A stretch of 64,000 nucleotides of DNA from Nonlabens sp. Ci31 (GTDB lineage Bacteria > Bacteroidota > Bacteroidia > Flavobacteriales > Flavobacteriaceae), in NCBI RefSeq assembly GCF_012974865.1, contig NZ_CP043633.1, forward strand, positions 3,097,501-3,161,500. Reading direction: 5' to 3'. Below the pieces are notes generated by a model that was given only the letters and a program-made list of their open reading frames with translations, did no database searches and was not told where the DNA came from. Both the position numbers and the translations under genes were made by a program. Below, one piece after another: positions 46,483 through 54,919 of this stretch. Numbering within the stretch: the first letter of the stretch is position 1; each line of letters starts with the position of its first letter.

Positions 46483-47565
46483 ATGAGAGCCATACTATAC
46501 GAGCCATTACCGAATTCCAAACGTATTAAAGTATATATCCCTTATGATTTGACTGCGATAAGGGAACAAATAAAGGCTATGAATAGCAGTTACTGGCATA
46601 AAGATCAAAAACTATGGAGTGTGATCAACACACCAGACAATAGGCGTTTTTTAGAATCCATATTAGGAAATACGTTTAGAATAGAAAAAACAACTATGCC
46701 TAAGCAAGTGGAGAAAAGTGAGTTAAGTATAGAACAAAATGACGAGTTGCTGGCACTTCATAAAACCTTAACCTTAAAACGTTACAGCGATTCTACCATA
46801 CGTTCTTACAAAAATTTATTAGGTGTGTTTTTAAATGCTTTTGCGCATAAAAACAGTAGCGACATTACTACTGCCGATATTGAGGAATACCTACACCATC
46901 TCATTGCCTCCCATGATATAAGTACCAGTTATCAAAATCAACTTATAAACGCTATCAAAGCATATTATGAACATGTCTTGGGCCGAGAACGCACCTTTTA
47001 TAACATAACAAGACCCAAAAGAGCTATAGAATTACCTGATATTTTATCACGGGATGAAATAGCTGCAATTATCAAACACCCTACTAATTTGAAGCATCGT
47101 GCTATACTTACTACTATATACAGTGCTGGTTTACGTATATCAGAACTCGTTAACTTAAGAGTGGCTGACATACATTCTAAGGAAGGTTATATTTTTGTAA
47201 AAAACAGTAAAGGAAAAAAGGACCGGCACACGATTCTGGCTCATGCCCTTTTGCCTTTATTGCGTACTTATTATAAGGAGTACCGTCCCAGTTATTGGCT
47301 TTTTGAAGGACAAACTGGCGGTAAATACAGTGTGAGCAGTATTAGGGCGATCTTTAGAAAAGCGGTAGCAGGAACTAATAGCAATCCATGGGCAACCGTA
47401 CATACATTAAGACACAGCTTTGCGACACATTCCATAGAAAACAATGTTAATATGAGGCACGTACAAATAATGTTGGGCCATAATTCTTCAAAAACCACCG
47501 AAATTTACACCAAAACGATTGCCATAAACAATAAAAAAGTTAGTAGTCCTTTGGATAGCTTTTAA
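46483..47565 (+). CDS. Tyrosine recombinase, candidate cassette integrase (not IntI)
   Basis: A 360-residue tyrosine recombinase. Residues 1-75 form an extra N-terminal domain (KVYIPYDLTAIREQIKAMNS, WHKDQKLWSV) seen in Bacteroidota recombinases. The core-binding domain follows (about 85-175), then the catalytic domain with Arg218 (SAGLRISELV), Lys in GKKDRH, His307 and Arg310 (HTLRHSF), His333 (LGH) and Tyr342 (EIYTKT). The C-terminus VSSPLDSF resembles the SPLD end of IntI. However, the ~30-residue insertion that IntI has before the HxxR motif is absent: LLRTYYKEYRPSYWLFEGQ runs straight through. It is co-directional with the cassettes, unlike classic intI. Confidence 0.93.
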   Translation: MRAILYEPLPNSKRIKVYIPYDLTAIREQIKAMNSSYWHKDQKLWSVINTPDNRRFLESILGNTFRIEKTTMPKQVEKSELSIEQNDELLALHKTLTLKRYSDSTIRSYKNLLGVFLNAFAHKNSSDITTADIEEYLHHLIASHDISTSYQNQLINAIKAYYEHVLGRERTFYNITRPKRAIELPDILSRDEIAAIIKHPTNLKHRAILTTIYSAGLRISELVNLRVADIHSKEGYIFVKNSKGKKDRHTILAHALLPLLRTYYKEYRPSYWLFEGQTGGKYSVSSIRAIFRKAVAGTNSNPWATVHTLRHSFATHSIENNVNMRHVQIMLGHNSSKTTEIYTKTIAINNKKVSSPLDSF

Positions 47566-47591
47566 ATATGAAATATATTGCTATCTATAAT

Positions 47592-47630
47592 GGATATATC
47601 GTCAATGACGATATCCAATTGTTCTACACC
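47592..47630 (+). other. Candidate attI-like site
   Basis: An imperfect palindrome lies at 47592-47616: GGATATATCGTCA against TGACGATATCC, a 2-nt bulge. Four bases later comes the first core GTTCTACACC (47621-47630), 56 bp after the recombinase stop. There is no T run, so it is not a terminator. Unlike the sites between cassettes it has no complementary partner to its left, as expected for attI. Confidence 0.65.
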
Positions 47631-47632
47631 AT

Positions 47633-48325
47633 TTGAAAAAAACATTCGTCATAGCAATATCATTTATTCTAATTTCATTCAATTCTTGCAAAAAAGAAAA
47701 GAGTGAACAGAATAACACTCTCGTGGAACAAACTGAAATTGAAACCGAAGAGAGATATTATTTTGATTGCAAAAAACAATTAATAAACGGAAATGAATAT
47801 GAAGCTTGCATAAAACGTCCGGGAATATTTACTGTGAAAAATTCAAACGGACAAGTGATTTATAGTCACGAAGACAATCCATTTGATTTTAAATTTACTG
47901 ATTTTAATGGAGATGGATATTTTGATATTTTAATGAATTACGTTTCAAATTCACCAGGAACTCAAGAATTGATTTTGTTTAATATAAAAACTAATGAATT
48001 TGATGCTGTTGAATTTTTTAACAGCTATCCAAGTTCGAAAAGAATTAAGGAATCAAACCTCTATTATTCCTATCACGGAAGTGGATGTGCTGATAATGAT
48101 TGGGGAAGCGAATTATATAGGTTAACGGGAACAAGTATAACCTTGATTGGAAAAATAAAAGGGTTAGGTTGTTTAGAAAATGACACAAACGGAATTTACA
48201 TTTACAAAGTAAATGGAACTGACGAAAAATTATTAAATTACACGAAAAGAGAACAAGGATATTGGAAAGGAAAATATGAATTCATAGATAAATATTGGAC
48301 TGAAAACACCAATAAATTCGAGTAA
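47633..48325 (+). CDS. Cassette 1: lipoprotein of unknown function
   Basis: A 230-residue lipoprotein (FVIAISFILISFNSC lipobox). It starts with TTG only 11 bp inside the cassette; no other start precedes the signal. The middle has DFNGDGYFDIL, a calcium-loop-like motif as in VCBS/FG-GAP repeats, and later HGSGCADNDWGSELY. No family recognised beyond this. Being first after the candidate attI, it would be the most recently captured cassette if the array grows as in integrons. Confidence 0.75.
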   Translation: MKKTFVIAISFILISFNSCKKEKSEQNNTLVEQTEIETEERYYFDCKKQLINGNEYEACIKRPGIFTVKNSNGQVIYSHEDNPFDFKFTDFNGDGYFDILMNYVSNSPGTQELILFNIKTNEFDAVEFFNSYPSSKRIKESNLYYSYHGSGCADNDWGSELYRLTGTSITLIGKIKGLGCLENDTNGIYIYKVNGTDEKLLNYTKREQGYWKGKYEFIDKYWTENTNKFE

Positions 48326-48330
48326 AAAAC

Positions 48331-48532
48331 GGTGTAGAACAACGTATATAGCTCATAGCTAAATAGTTGATTAATCGAAGTTAAGGTATATTTGCCAGAC
48401 CGCCAAATTTTTAAATTTGGCTTATTGATAAAAAAAGGTAATAAGAAAAATTTAAAAATTCGGCTCGTGTTCAATCCGAAACTAATTGTTTAATTTGCAC
48501 GCTACGAGCCATATACAGAGACGTTGTAGGTA
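48331..48532 (+). repeat. attC-like site 1 (long type, 202 bp)
   Basis: Cassette 1 end GGTGTAGAAC matches its start GTTCTACACC. Inner arms: GTATATAGCTCATAGC against GCTACGAGCCATATAC. Next core G is 48523. Confidence 0.88.
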
Positions 48533-48549
48533 ATAACTGAAAAATAATT

Positions 48550-49449
48550 ATGAGAAAGAAACCAATCCTTTTGACTCTAATACTTCTATTGAGTTTTAAC
48601 TTTTCAAAAGGACAATCAATTAGTACCTTAAAAGAAGCAATTAATAAAATTTTAGTAGACAAAGATGCTACTGTCGGAATTGCAATTAGTGGAGTTAATC
48701 TTAATGATTCTCTTTCAATTAATGGAGACAAAAAACTCCCATTGCAAAGTGTATTTAAATACCATCTGGCTTTAGCTGTTTTGAATCAAGTTGATAAAGG
48801 AAAGTTTAATTTGAACGATAAAATTACAATTACCAAGGAAGATTTAAATAACAATTTATGGAGCCCTATACGCGAAGAGTATCCAGAAGGAATTGATTTG
48901 GCCTTAGCTGATATATTGAAATATACTGTTGCATCAAGTGATAATGTCGGTTGCGATTTGTTATTCAAACTTGTTGGAGGAGCTAAAGTAGTAGAGAAAT
49001 ATTTACATGAAGTAGGTATATCAGATGTAGCCATTGAATATAATGAAGCAACCCAACAAAGTAAATGGGAACTTCAATATATGAATTGGACAACTGCAAA
49101 ATCTGCCAACCAAGCATTGAGACTTTTTTTTGAAAACTCAAAACAGCAACTATCTCTTGAAAGTCATACGTTTCTGTGGAAGACAATGAAGAGTTCTTGG
49201 ACTGGAAAAAACAGTATTAGAGGTCATCTACCTAAAGAAACTGTGGTTGCTCACAAAACTGGTCATTCAGGAAAAAATGACACTGGTTTAACTGGTGCTC
49301 AAAATGATATAGGAATAATTTTCTTACCGAACGGGAAACATTTTTATTTGAGTGTTTTGGTAAGTGATTCAAAAGAGGATAGTAATGTAAATGAAAAAAT
49401 AATAGCAGATATAGCTAAACTTGCTTGGGATTACTTTGAAAACAAATAA
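48550..49449 (+). CDS. Cassette 2: class A beta-lactamase, subclass A2 (PER/CfxA-like)
   Basis: A 299-residue periplasmic serine beta-lactamase with a signal peptide (LLTLILLLSFNFSKGQ). Active-site motifs: S67-V-F-K70, S130-D-N132, Glu166 in EYNEATQQSKWELQYMNW (the longer omega-loop pattern of PER-type A2 enzymes), and K236-T-G238 in VAHKTGHSGKND. All catalytic residues are present, so it is probably active; which beta-lactams it cuts cannot be told. It starts 27 bp inside the cassette and has no obvious own promoter. Confidence 0.93.
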   Translation: MRKKPILLTLILLLSFNFSKGQSISTLKEAINKILVDKDATVGIAISGVNLNDSLSINGDKKLPLQSVFKYHLALAVLNQVDKGKFNLNDKITITKEDLNNNLWSPIREEYPEGIDLALADILKYTVASSDNVGCDLLFKLVGGAKVVEKYLHEVGISDVAIEYNEATQQSKWELQYMNWTTAKSANQALRLFFENSKQQLSLESHTFLWKTMKSSWTGKNSIRGHLPKETVVAHKTGHSGKNDTGLTGAQNDIGIIFLPNGKHFYLSVLVSDSKEDSNVNEKIIADIAKLAWDYFENK

Positions 49450-49452
49450 AAC

Positions 49453-49526
49453 TACCTACAACAATTTGTATAATGCATATGCACCCTGCGGGATGCAAAC
49501 GCACCATACAAGAGTCGTTGTGTTTA
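49453..49526 (+). repeat. attC-like site 2 (short type, 74 bp)
   Basis: Cassette 2 end TACCTACAAC matches its start GTTGTAGGTA. Inner arms: TTTGTATAATGC against GCACCATACAAG, with a small GC-rich loop (CACCCTGCGGGATG). This is the shortest site in the array and closest in size to the compact attC sites of classic integrons. Confidence 0.88.
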
Positions 49527-49551
49527 ATGCAAAACGAAATTTAGAATTATA

Positions 49552-50160
49552 ATGAAAATTTGGATAATATTAATTTTGAGTTTATCAATTTCTGTAATTT
49601 ACGGGCAAAATAAACAACCGAAAAAATTAGGAATTGGATTTGCTGTTACCGTAAATCCGTATTTGTATGAAAATATGTCACATCCGAAAGATATTTTCTC
49701 AAATAGTGAATTGACAAACAAAATTCAGACAAACAAAATATTTCCTTATTTCTATAAACCAGATTATGGACTTTATCATTTTATATGTCTTGAAAAAAAT
49801 AGCAAATATTTTAAAATACTAATTAACGATTCGGAAATTGGATTTATACCGAATAATGAAAAGTATATTTTTAAAACTTGGGAAACAATTTTAATGTCTG
49901 CTTCAGTTGCACGAATTGACAAACAAAACTTAATAAGGAATAGTCCAACAGAAAAAGATGAAAAAATTATTATCAATAGCTGTAAATATGAATCTATGAA
50001 AGTTATAGATATAATTGAACAGAATGGGGAATTTTGGATTGAAATTTCTTTTGCAACTAATTGCGAAGCATACCCGGATGATAATGCTGAAAGAAAAACT
50101 GGATGGATTAAGTGGAGAATTTTGGAAAAATTATTAGTTCGAATTCAATTACTATGTTAG
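49552..50160 (+). CDS. Cassette 3: secreted protein of unknown function
   Basis: A 202-residue exported protein (MKIWIILILSLSISVIYGQ). A section ICLEKNSKYFKILINDSEIG then FIPNNEKYIFKTWE recalls SH3-like bacterial domains of exported proteins, and TGWIKWR near the end would fit the same. No family assigned. Starts 35 bp inside the cassette. Confidence 0.7.
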   Translation: MKIWIILILSLSISVIYGQNKQPKKLGIGFAVTVNPYLYENMSHPKDIFSNSELTNKIQTNKIFPYFYKPDYGLYHFICLEKNSKYFKILINDSEIGFIPNNEKYIFKTWETILMSASVARIDKQNLIRNSPTEKDEKIIINSCKYESMKVIDIIEQNGEFWIEISFATNCEAYPDDNAERKTGWIKWRILEKLLVRIQLLC

Positions 50161-50167
50161 AAAGCAC

Positions 50168-50305
50168 TAAACACAACACCGTACAAAATTAATTGCTTTG
50201 GTTCTGGCTTTTTAGGAAAGTTCTCGCGGACTTTCTATTCAGTTACTTTTTATTAAGTTTAGTGCTCAACAACAGCAACTAATCTTGTACAAACCGTTGT
50301 AAAAC
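50168..50305 (+). repeat. attC-like site 3 (138 bp)
   Basis: Cassette 3 end TAAACACAAC matches its start GTTGTGTTTA. Inner arms: CCGTACAAAATTAATTGC against GCAACTAATCTTGTAC; the inner hairpin is AAAGTTCTCGCGGACTTT. Next core G is 50296. Confidence 0.88.
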
Positions 50306-50317
50306 ATTTAAGAAAAA

Positions 50318-50695
50318 TTGAGTACAGAAGAAAAAGAACCACGAGGTTACGGAATTATTGAACCAGCAATTTATGAGGAATTGAATTGGAGTATGGATTT
50401 CATTGTATCGTGTTTAGAAGTTATCCGAACTCAATTACCTGAATTGTTCTCTGAATTTCCGAAAAGCGTGAAATATGAACTTATACCTTTAGGTAATCCA
50501 TTTGGAGAACCATATCCTGTAATCGGGCTTTACTCTGATAGTCCTAAAGATTTGGAAAAAATACCTGAATTTTTAGACCTTGATGAACAAGTTGACATTT
50601 GGCTGAATAAAGTTGGAATTGAGACAATCAAAAAAGACGCTGAAAAAATAAAAACTGTGAATTGGGAAACGCTGAAAAACAGAAAGCCTGAATAA
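50318..50695 (+). CDS. Cassette 4: small acidic protein of unknown function
   Basis: A 125-residue cytoplasmic protein, the only small cassette product without signal peptide or membrane segment. It starts with TTG 22 bp after the core. It is acidic and contains YVP-free blocks such as YEELNWSMDFIVSCLEVIRT and YPVIGLYSDSPKDLEKI. Cytoplasmic, possibly an immunity- or antitoxin-like protein, but nothing in the sequence proves this. Confidence 0.65.
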   Translation: MSTEEKEPRGYGIIEPAIYEELNWSMDFIVSCLEVIRTQLPELFSEFPKSVKYELIPLGNPFGEPYPVIGLYSDSPKDLEKIPEFLDLDEQVDIWLNKVGIETIKKDAEKIKTVNWETLKNRKPE

Positions 50696-50701
50696 AAACG
50701 A

Positions 50702-50838
50702 TTTTACAACACCGTGTATAATTCATTGCTGGTTCTAGCCTACTTGGAAATTCCTTCGGAATTTCCTCTGGTTCGTTTTAGTTTACTAATTTAGTTGCTG
50801 CAACACGCAACGAAATCATACACAAACACGTTAGCCAC
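50702..50838 (+). repeat. attC-like site 4 (137 bp)
   Basis: Cassette 4 end TTTTACAAC matches its start GTTGTAAAA. Inner arms: GTGTATAATTCATTGC against GCAACGAAATCATACAC; inner hairpin GGAAATTCCTTCGGAATTTCC. Next core G is 50830. Confidence 0.88.
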
Positions 50839-50948
50839 AAGCTGAAAAGCCAACGCACAGTCAAGCACATTTTATTTTTCTCGTGCCTCAAAAAATAAAA
50901 AGAGCTTGCCTTTTCCCATCACTCACTCATACGGAATGATAATTTTAA

Positions 50949-50971
50949 TACTCATTTAGTGAGTATATTTG
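50949..50971 (+). promoter_or_regulatory. Own promoter and operator of the cassette 5 restriction-modification operon
   Basis: The palindrome TACTCATTTAGTGAGTA (50949-50965) overlaps TATATTTG (50964-50971), a perfect TAnnTTTG box. It lies about 45 bp before the XRE gene, inside cassette 5. This layout fits autoregulation by the XRE protein, as in controller-protein R-M systems. Confidence 0.65.
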
Positions 50972-51014
50972 AAAATCTGCTTACATTAGTGGACTGAATG
51001 AAAACAATTCAAAA

Positions 51015-51215
51015 ATGAACCGAATAAAAGAGGTTTTAGAACAAAAAGGAAAAAAACAAATTTGGTTAGCTGAACAACTTGGTAAGAGTTACAATATGGT
51101 ACACTCTTATGCTCAAAATAAGAGGCAACCGAGTTTGGAAGACTTATACAAGATTGCGGAAATTCTAAATGTAGAAGTCAAAGAATTATTAATCGAAAGA
51201 AAAGAAGCTAAATAA
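51015..51215 (+). CDS. Cassette 5: XRE-type controller protein
   Basis: A 66-residue helix-turn-helix protein (WLAEQLGKSYNMVHSYAQNK, PSLEDLYKIAEILNVEVKEL). It directly abuts the R-M gene (stop TAA followed at once by ATG), as do controller proteins of R-M systems, which delay restriction until the host is methylated. The palindrome upstream is its likely site. Confidence 0.9.
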   Translation: MNRIKEVLEQKGKKQIWLAEQLGKSYNMVHSYAQNKRQPSLEDLYKIAEILNVEVKELLIERKEAK

Positions 51216-53693
51216 ATGAGTGAAAATATATTTCTAAAAACAACAGAAAGAGGTTTAAAAGCTGGATTTATTACAATAGATGAGGTTACTGAAAGAATTA
51301 CATATCATTGTAAAAGGGATTATAATACATCTTTCAAAAATCCAGAAGAAAAGGTTAGAGCAGCATATCTAACTGAATTAATTTTAGATTATAAATATCC
51401 AAAAGACAGAATTGACTTTGAGGTAAAAACAAAACCAGACAAAGATAGAATCGATATAATCATATATTCTGACAAAGAATGCTTATCACCATATCTAATT
51501 GTTGAAACTAAAAAAGACGGGATTTCAGATAATGAATTTCAAGAAGCTATCGAGCAAACATTTAGATATGCAAATTATAAAAGAGCACCTTATGCAATTG
51601 TAGTTGCTGGAAATACAAGAACAGCTTTTGATACTTCAGGTTTTAAAGCAGACGAAAGGCAAAAAAATGTTATTTCTGATATTCCTGTAAAATATGGAAA
51701 AGCACCTAAATACAAATTTAAAAAAGGAGATTCAAGCAATGATTTAATTGTTGTCTTTAGAGAAGATTTAATTAGCACTTTAAACAAGGCGCAAAGTTCA
51801 GTTTGGCAAAGTGGTAAACTTGCACCAACAGCAGCATTTGATGAAGTTTCTAAACTACTTTTTTGCAAACTAAAAGACGAAAAAGACACACCAAAAAATA
51901 ATCATTATAAATTTCAAATCGGAACAAACGAATCCGAAGAAGAAGTTTATGAACGTATTTCAAAAATTTATATTGAAGCAAAAAAAGACGACCCTCAAGT
52001 ATTCAAAGAAGGTATAAATCTTTCAGCTTCAATTGTATATAATGTTGTTGAGCATTTACAACAATTATCACTAAATAATATTGACCTTGACACAAAAGGT
52101 GTCGCTTTTGAGTTATTTATGAAAGACTTTTTCATAGGTAAAATGGGACAATATTTTACACCTAGACCAGTCGTAGAATTCTGTACTACTTTATTAAATC
52201 CAAAAAAATCAGAAAATGTAATTGACCCTTCTTGTGGAAGTGGTGGTTTTTTACTTTATGCTATGGATAATGTTCGCAAGTTTGCTGATGCAAATTATGA
52301 TGAAATAGAAGCTTGGAAACATTGGCATTCATTTGCAGAGAACAATTTATATGGTATTGAAATCAATGACCAAATTGCTCGTGTATGTAAAATGAATATG
52401 ATAATTCACGATGATGGTCACACAAATGTTATTGGTGCAGATGCTTTAGAAAACTTTAGTGAACTACAAAAACTTAATGGAGATTTTCAAGAAGACTATT
52501 TTGATATTGTCTTTTCAAATCCACCATTTGGTGCGACAATTAAGCAAAAAGAAGTTAAATATCTTGAAAATTTTGATTTAGCAAAAGATGCAAAAAAAGA
52601 CACTAAAAAGACACAAAAAACAGAAATTCTTTTTATTGAAAGGTGTATCAAATTTTGTAAACCAAAAACTGGTAGAATCGCTATTGTTTTACCTGCTGGT
52701 GTTTTAACCAATACTTCATTACAAAATATTAGAAACTATATTTTAGAAAACTGTGAATTATTAGCTTCCTTTTCTTTACCAGAAAGCGCTTTTAGTCATT
52801 TTGGTGCAGGTATAAAATCTTCCGTTTTGTATTTACGCAAGTATGGTAAAAGTGAAAAGCCTAAAAAGAATTATCCGATTTTTATGAGTGTTGCAAAACA
52901 AATTGGAATTGATGCAACGGGAAGAGAAGAAAAAAATGAATTAGTAAATGATACTGACGAAGCAATTCTAAAGCAGTATAAAATTTATGAAAAGAATCCT
53001 AATTCATACAAAAGGACTGAAAATTGCTATTCAATCCAATTGTCTGATTTAAACAAAGAAGGACCTTTTAATGCTACTCGTTACGTTTGGAAACCAACTT
53101 TCAACAATCTAACAGAAAACGTAACTGAAATTGCAGATATAATTGATGTAAAAGAGAAACCATCAAAAGAGGAAAATCTATACGAAAATTACGCATTAAT
53201 TAGAATGGACGAACTTCCAAATAATCCAGTAGCAATAGACAGTATTATATATTGTATGGGAAGTGAAATAGAAGGAAATCTTAAAATCGTTGAAGAAGGA
53301 GATATACTTTTAGCACGATTGGGTCCAAGTATGATGAATCGCAAAATTGTGGTAGTTCCAAAAGTAACAGAAAAAGTAAAATGTATTATTGCTTCGCCAG
53401 AGTTTATTGTAATCAGACCTCATTCAAAAATTGACAGTTATTACATTACTGGAGTTTTAAGAACAGATATGATGTTAAGATATATGTATTCTAAAACGAG
53501 AGGTGGAACACCAAGTAGATACAGATTGAGTGAAGATGACTTTAAAAAACTGGATTTTCCAGTCTCTAATAAGGTTGAACGTGAAAATAAAAGTAAAGTG
53601 TTTGAAAAAGCATTATCTACTTATGACAAAACTATAAAGAAAGCGGAAAAGGAATTAGTTAATTCACATACGATAATTGAAAATGAATTATAG
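51216..53693 (+). CDS. Cassette 5: single-chain restriction-modification enzyme (type I-like nuclease and N6-adenine methylase)
   Basis: An 825-residue protein. An HsdR_N-like nuclease domain at the N-terminus has Asp80 and Glu97-x-Lys99 (RIDIIIY...LIVETKKDG). The N6-adenine methylase domain carries DPSCGSGG (337-344) and NPPFG (435-439), and MGQYFTPRPVVEF before them is the HsdM-like FTPR block. A C-terminal target-recognition-like part (about 600-825) ends in helices. Nuclease, methylase and specificity are thus in one chain, as in type IIG enzymes. It probably protects against phage; target site unknown. Confidence 0.88.
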   Translation: MSENIFLKTTERGLKAGFITIDEVTERITYHCKRDYNTSFKNPEEKVRAAYLTELILDYKYPKDRIDFEVKTKPDKDRIDIIIYSDKECLSPYLIVETKKDGISDNEFQEAIEQTFRYANYKRAPYAIVVAGNTRTAFDTSGFKADERQKNVISDIPVKYGKAPKYKFKKGDSSNDLIVVFREDLISTLNKAQSSVWQSGKLAPTAAFDEVSKLLFCKLKDEKDTPKNNHYKFQIGTNESEEEVYERISKIYIEAKKDDPQVFKEGINLSASIVYNVVEHLQQLSLNNIDLDTKGVAFELFMKDFFIGKMGQYFTPRPVVEFCTTLLNPKKSENVIDPSCGSGGFLLYAMDNVRKFADANYDEIEAWKHWHSFAENNLYGIEINDQIARVCKMNMIIHDDGHTNVIGADALENFSELQKLNGDFQEDYFDIVFSNPPFGATIKQKEVKYLENFDLAKDAKKDTKKTQKTEILFIERCIKFCKPKTGRIAIVLPAGVLTNTSLQNIRNYILENCELLASFSLPESAFSHFGAGIKSSVLYLRKYGKSEKPKKNYPIFMSVAKQIGIDATGREEKNELVNDTDEAILKQYKIYEKNPNSYKRTENCYSIQLSDLNKEGPFNATRYVWKPTFNNLTENVTEIADIIDVKEKPSKEENLYENYALIRMDELPNNPVAIDSIIYCMGSEIEGNLKIVEEGDILLARLGPSMMNRKIVVVPKVTEKVKCIIASPEFIVIRPHSKIDSYYITGVLRTDMMLRYMYSKTRGGTPSRYRLSEDDFKKLDFPVSNKVERENKSKVFEKALSTYDKTIKKAEKELVNSHTIIENEL

Positions 53694-53801
53694 CCAACGC
53701 AGGTTCAAGCACATTTATTTTTTGCCAACGCTAAAAGTCAACGCACAAAAAAATAAAAGAGCTTAAACCGCCAACGCTAGCAAGTTTGCGAAAAAAAGCC
53801 A
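53694..53801 (+). repeat. GCCAACGC-rich 3' flank of the cassette 5 R-M gene
   Basis: The stretch repeats GCCAACGC and close variants (ttgCCAACGCt, GTCAACGC, cGCCAACGCTAGCAAGTTTG), with ATTTATTTTTT and AAATAAAAGAGCT between. The same set flanks the cassette 7 R-M gene on both sides, and part of it also precedes this operon (50840-50920). Confidence 0.75.
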
Positions 53802-54002
53802 GTGGCTAACAACGTGTATAAAACATAGCTATTACAGGCTTTCCGCAAGGTTTTTGTATATTTATAAAGTCCGCCAAATTTTTTATTTGGTTATATTTAG
53901 AAAAGAAAATTAAACATAAAAATAAAAAATTCGGCTTGTGCTAAACCTGAAAAGTTAGTGTCTATTTATACGCTACGTTTCATACACAAGACCGTTGTGC
54001 AA
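53802..54002 (+). repeat. attC-like site 5 (long type, 201 bp)
   Basis: Cassette 5 end GTGGCTAAC matches its start GTTAGCCAC, 2.97 kb apart. Inner arms: ACGTGTATAAAACATAGC against CGCTACGTTTCATACAC. Next core G is 53994. Confidence 0.88.
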
Positions 54003-54043
54003 CATTAAAAAAAAACCAGAACATTAAACAAAAATTGAATAAA

Positions 54044-54601
54044 ATGAAAAAAAGCTTACTGATTTTAACATTCGGACTATTAACAACCCTGAATTATGCT
54101 CAAGAAAAAAACGACATTGGAACTGAAAAAGTTTGGCGTGTGAATTTTTTGAATCCTGCAATTGAATTGGAAATTCCGACAGGACAATACTCAACTTTTT
54201 CTTCGGCTCTCGGAATTGGTTATGGTGGAGGATATCCTGATTTGACTTTTGGAGGAAGTGGATTTATTTACATAATTAGTCCATTCGCTGATTTTCAACA
54301 AAAATGGTTTTATAACTTAAATAAGAGAAGTGGAAAAAACCGAAACACGGAAAATAACTCTGGAAATTTTGTTTCGTTGAGATTTATAACTCGTGGAAAT
54401 TCAATAGCGGAAAATGTAAACCGAACTTCTGACTTTGACTTTGCTTTTGGACCAACTTGGGGAATTCAAAGAAAATATGGAAAGAATTTTCATTTACTTT
54501 TTGACGTTGGACCACAATACTATATTGACACAAACGGAAATGGGAATATTTGGCCAATTATGTTACAACTGAATTTAGGATTTGACCTGAAAAAGAAATA
54601 A
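54044..54601 (+). CDS. Cassette 6: exported beta-barrel-like protein
   Basis: A 185-residue protein with signal peptide MKKSLLILTFGLLTTLNYAQ, then glycine- and aromatic-rich strands (GIGYGGGYPDLTFGGSGFIY, FHLLFDVGPQYYID, LQLNLGFDL), like a small outer-membrane barrel. I chose the ATG at 54044 over the TTG at 54035. No family named. Confidence 0.72.
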   Translation: MKKSLLILTFGLLTTLNYAQEKNDIGTEKVWRVNFLNPAIELEIPTGQYSTFSSALGIGYGGGYPDLTFGGSGFIYIISPFADFQQKWFYNLNKRSGKNRNTENNSGNFVSLRFITRGNSIAENVNRTSDFDFAFGPTWGIQRKYGKNFHLLFDVGPQYYIDTNGNGNIWPIMLQLNLGFDLKKK

Positions 54602-54605
54602 AAAC

Positions 54606-54743
54606 GTTGCACAACACCGTGTATAATTAATTGCTTGGTTCTCGCCTACTTACGAAAATCCTCACGGATTTTCTATTTGGTGTTTATTTACTAAATTCCG
54701 TGCATAATCACGCAACTAATCATACACAAACACGTTGTGCATA
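54606..54743 (+). repeat. attC-like site 6 (138 bp)
   Basis: Cassette 6 end GTTGCACAAC matches its start GTTGTGCAAC. Inner arms: GTGTATAATTAATTGC against GCAACTAATCATACAC; inner hairpin GAAAATCCTCACGGATTTTC. Next core G is 54734. Confidence 0.9.
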
Positions 54744-54919
54744 ATGCGGAAAATCGTGCTAAACATCAACATTTGAACTAAAAAAGCCAACGCGCAAACA
54801 GCACATTTATTTTTTTGCCAACACATCTTCCAACGCAAAAAAAATAAAAGAGCTGTTTTTTTGCCAACGCTTGACATAGTTAATTAAATTCGTGAACTGA
54901 ATAAATCCTATTGGAATAA
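54744..54919 (+). repeat. GCCAACGC-rich 5' flank of the cassette 7 R-M gene
   Basis: Contains GCCAACGC, GCACATTTATTTTTTTGCC, CCAACGC and AAAATAAAAGAGCTG, as around the cassette 5 operon. A possible promoter follows (TTGACA with TAAATTCG about 17 bp on). It is one of only two long 5' leaders in the array. Confidence 0.65.

Noticed and set aside
46483..47565. Calling the recombinase a canonical IntI integron integrase
   Set aside because: The SPLD tail and array context fit, but the IntI-specific insertion before the HxxR motif is missing, the N-terminal domain is extra and the gene direction is opposite to the classic layout.
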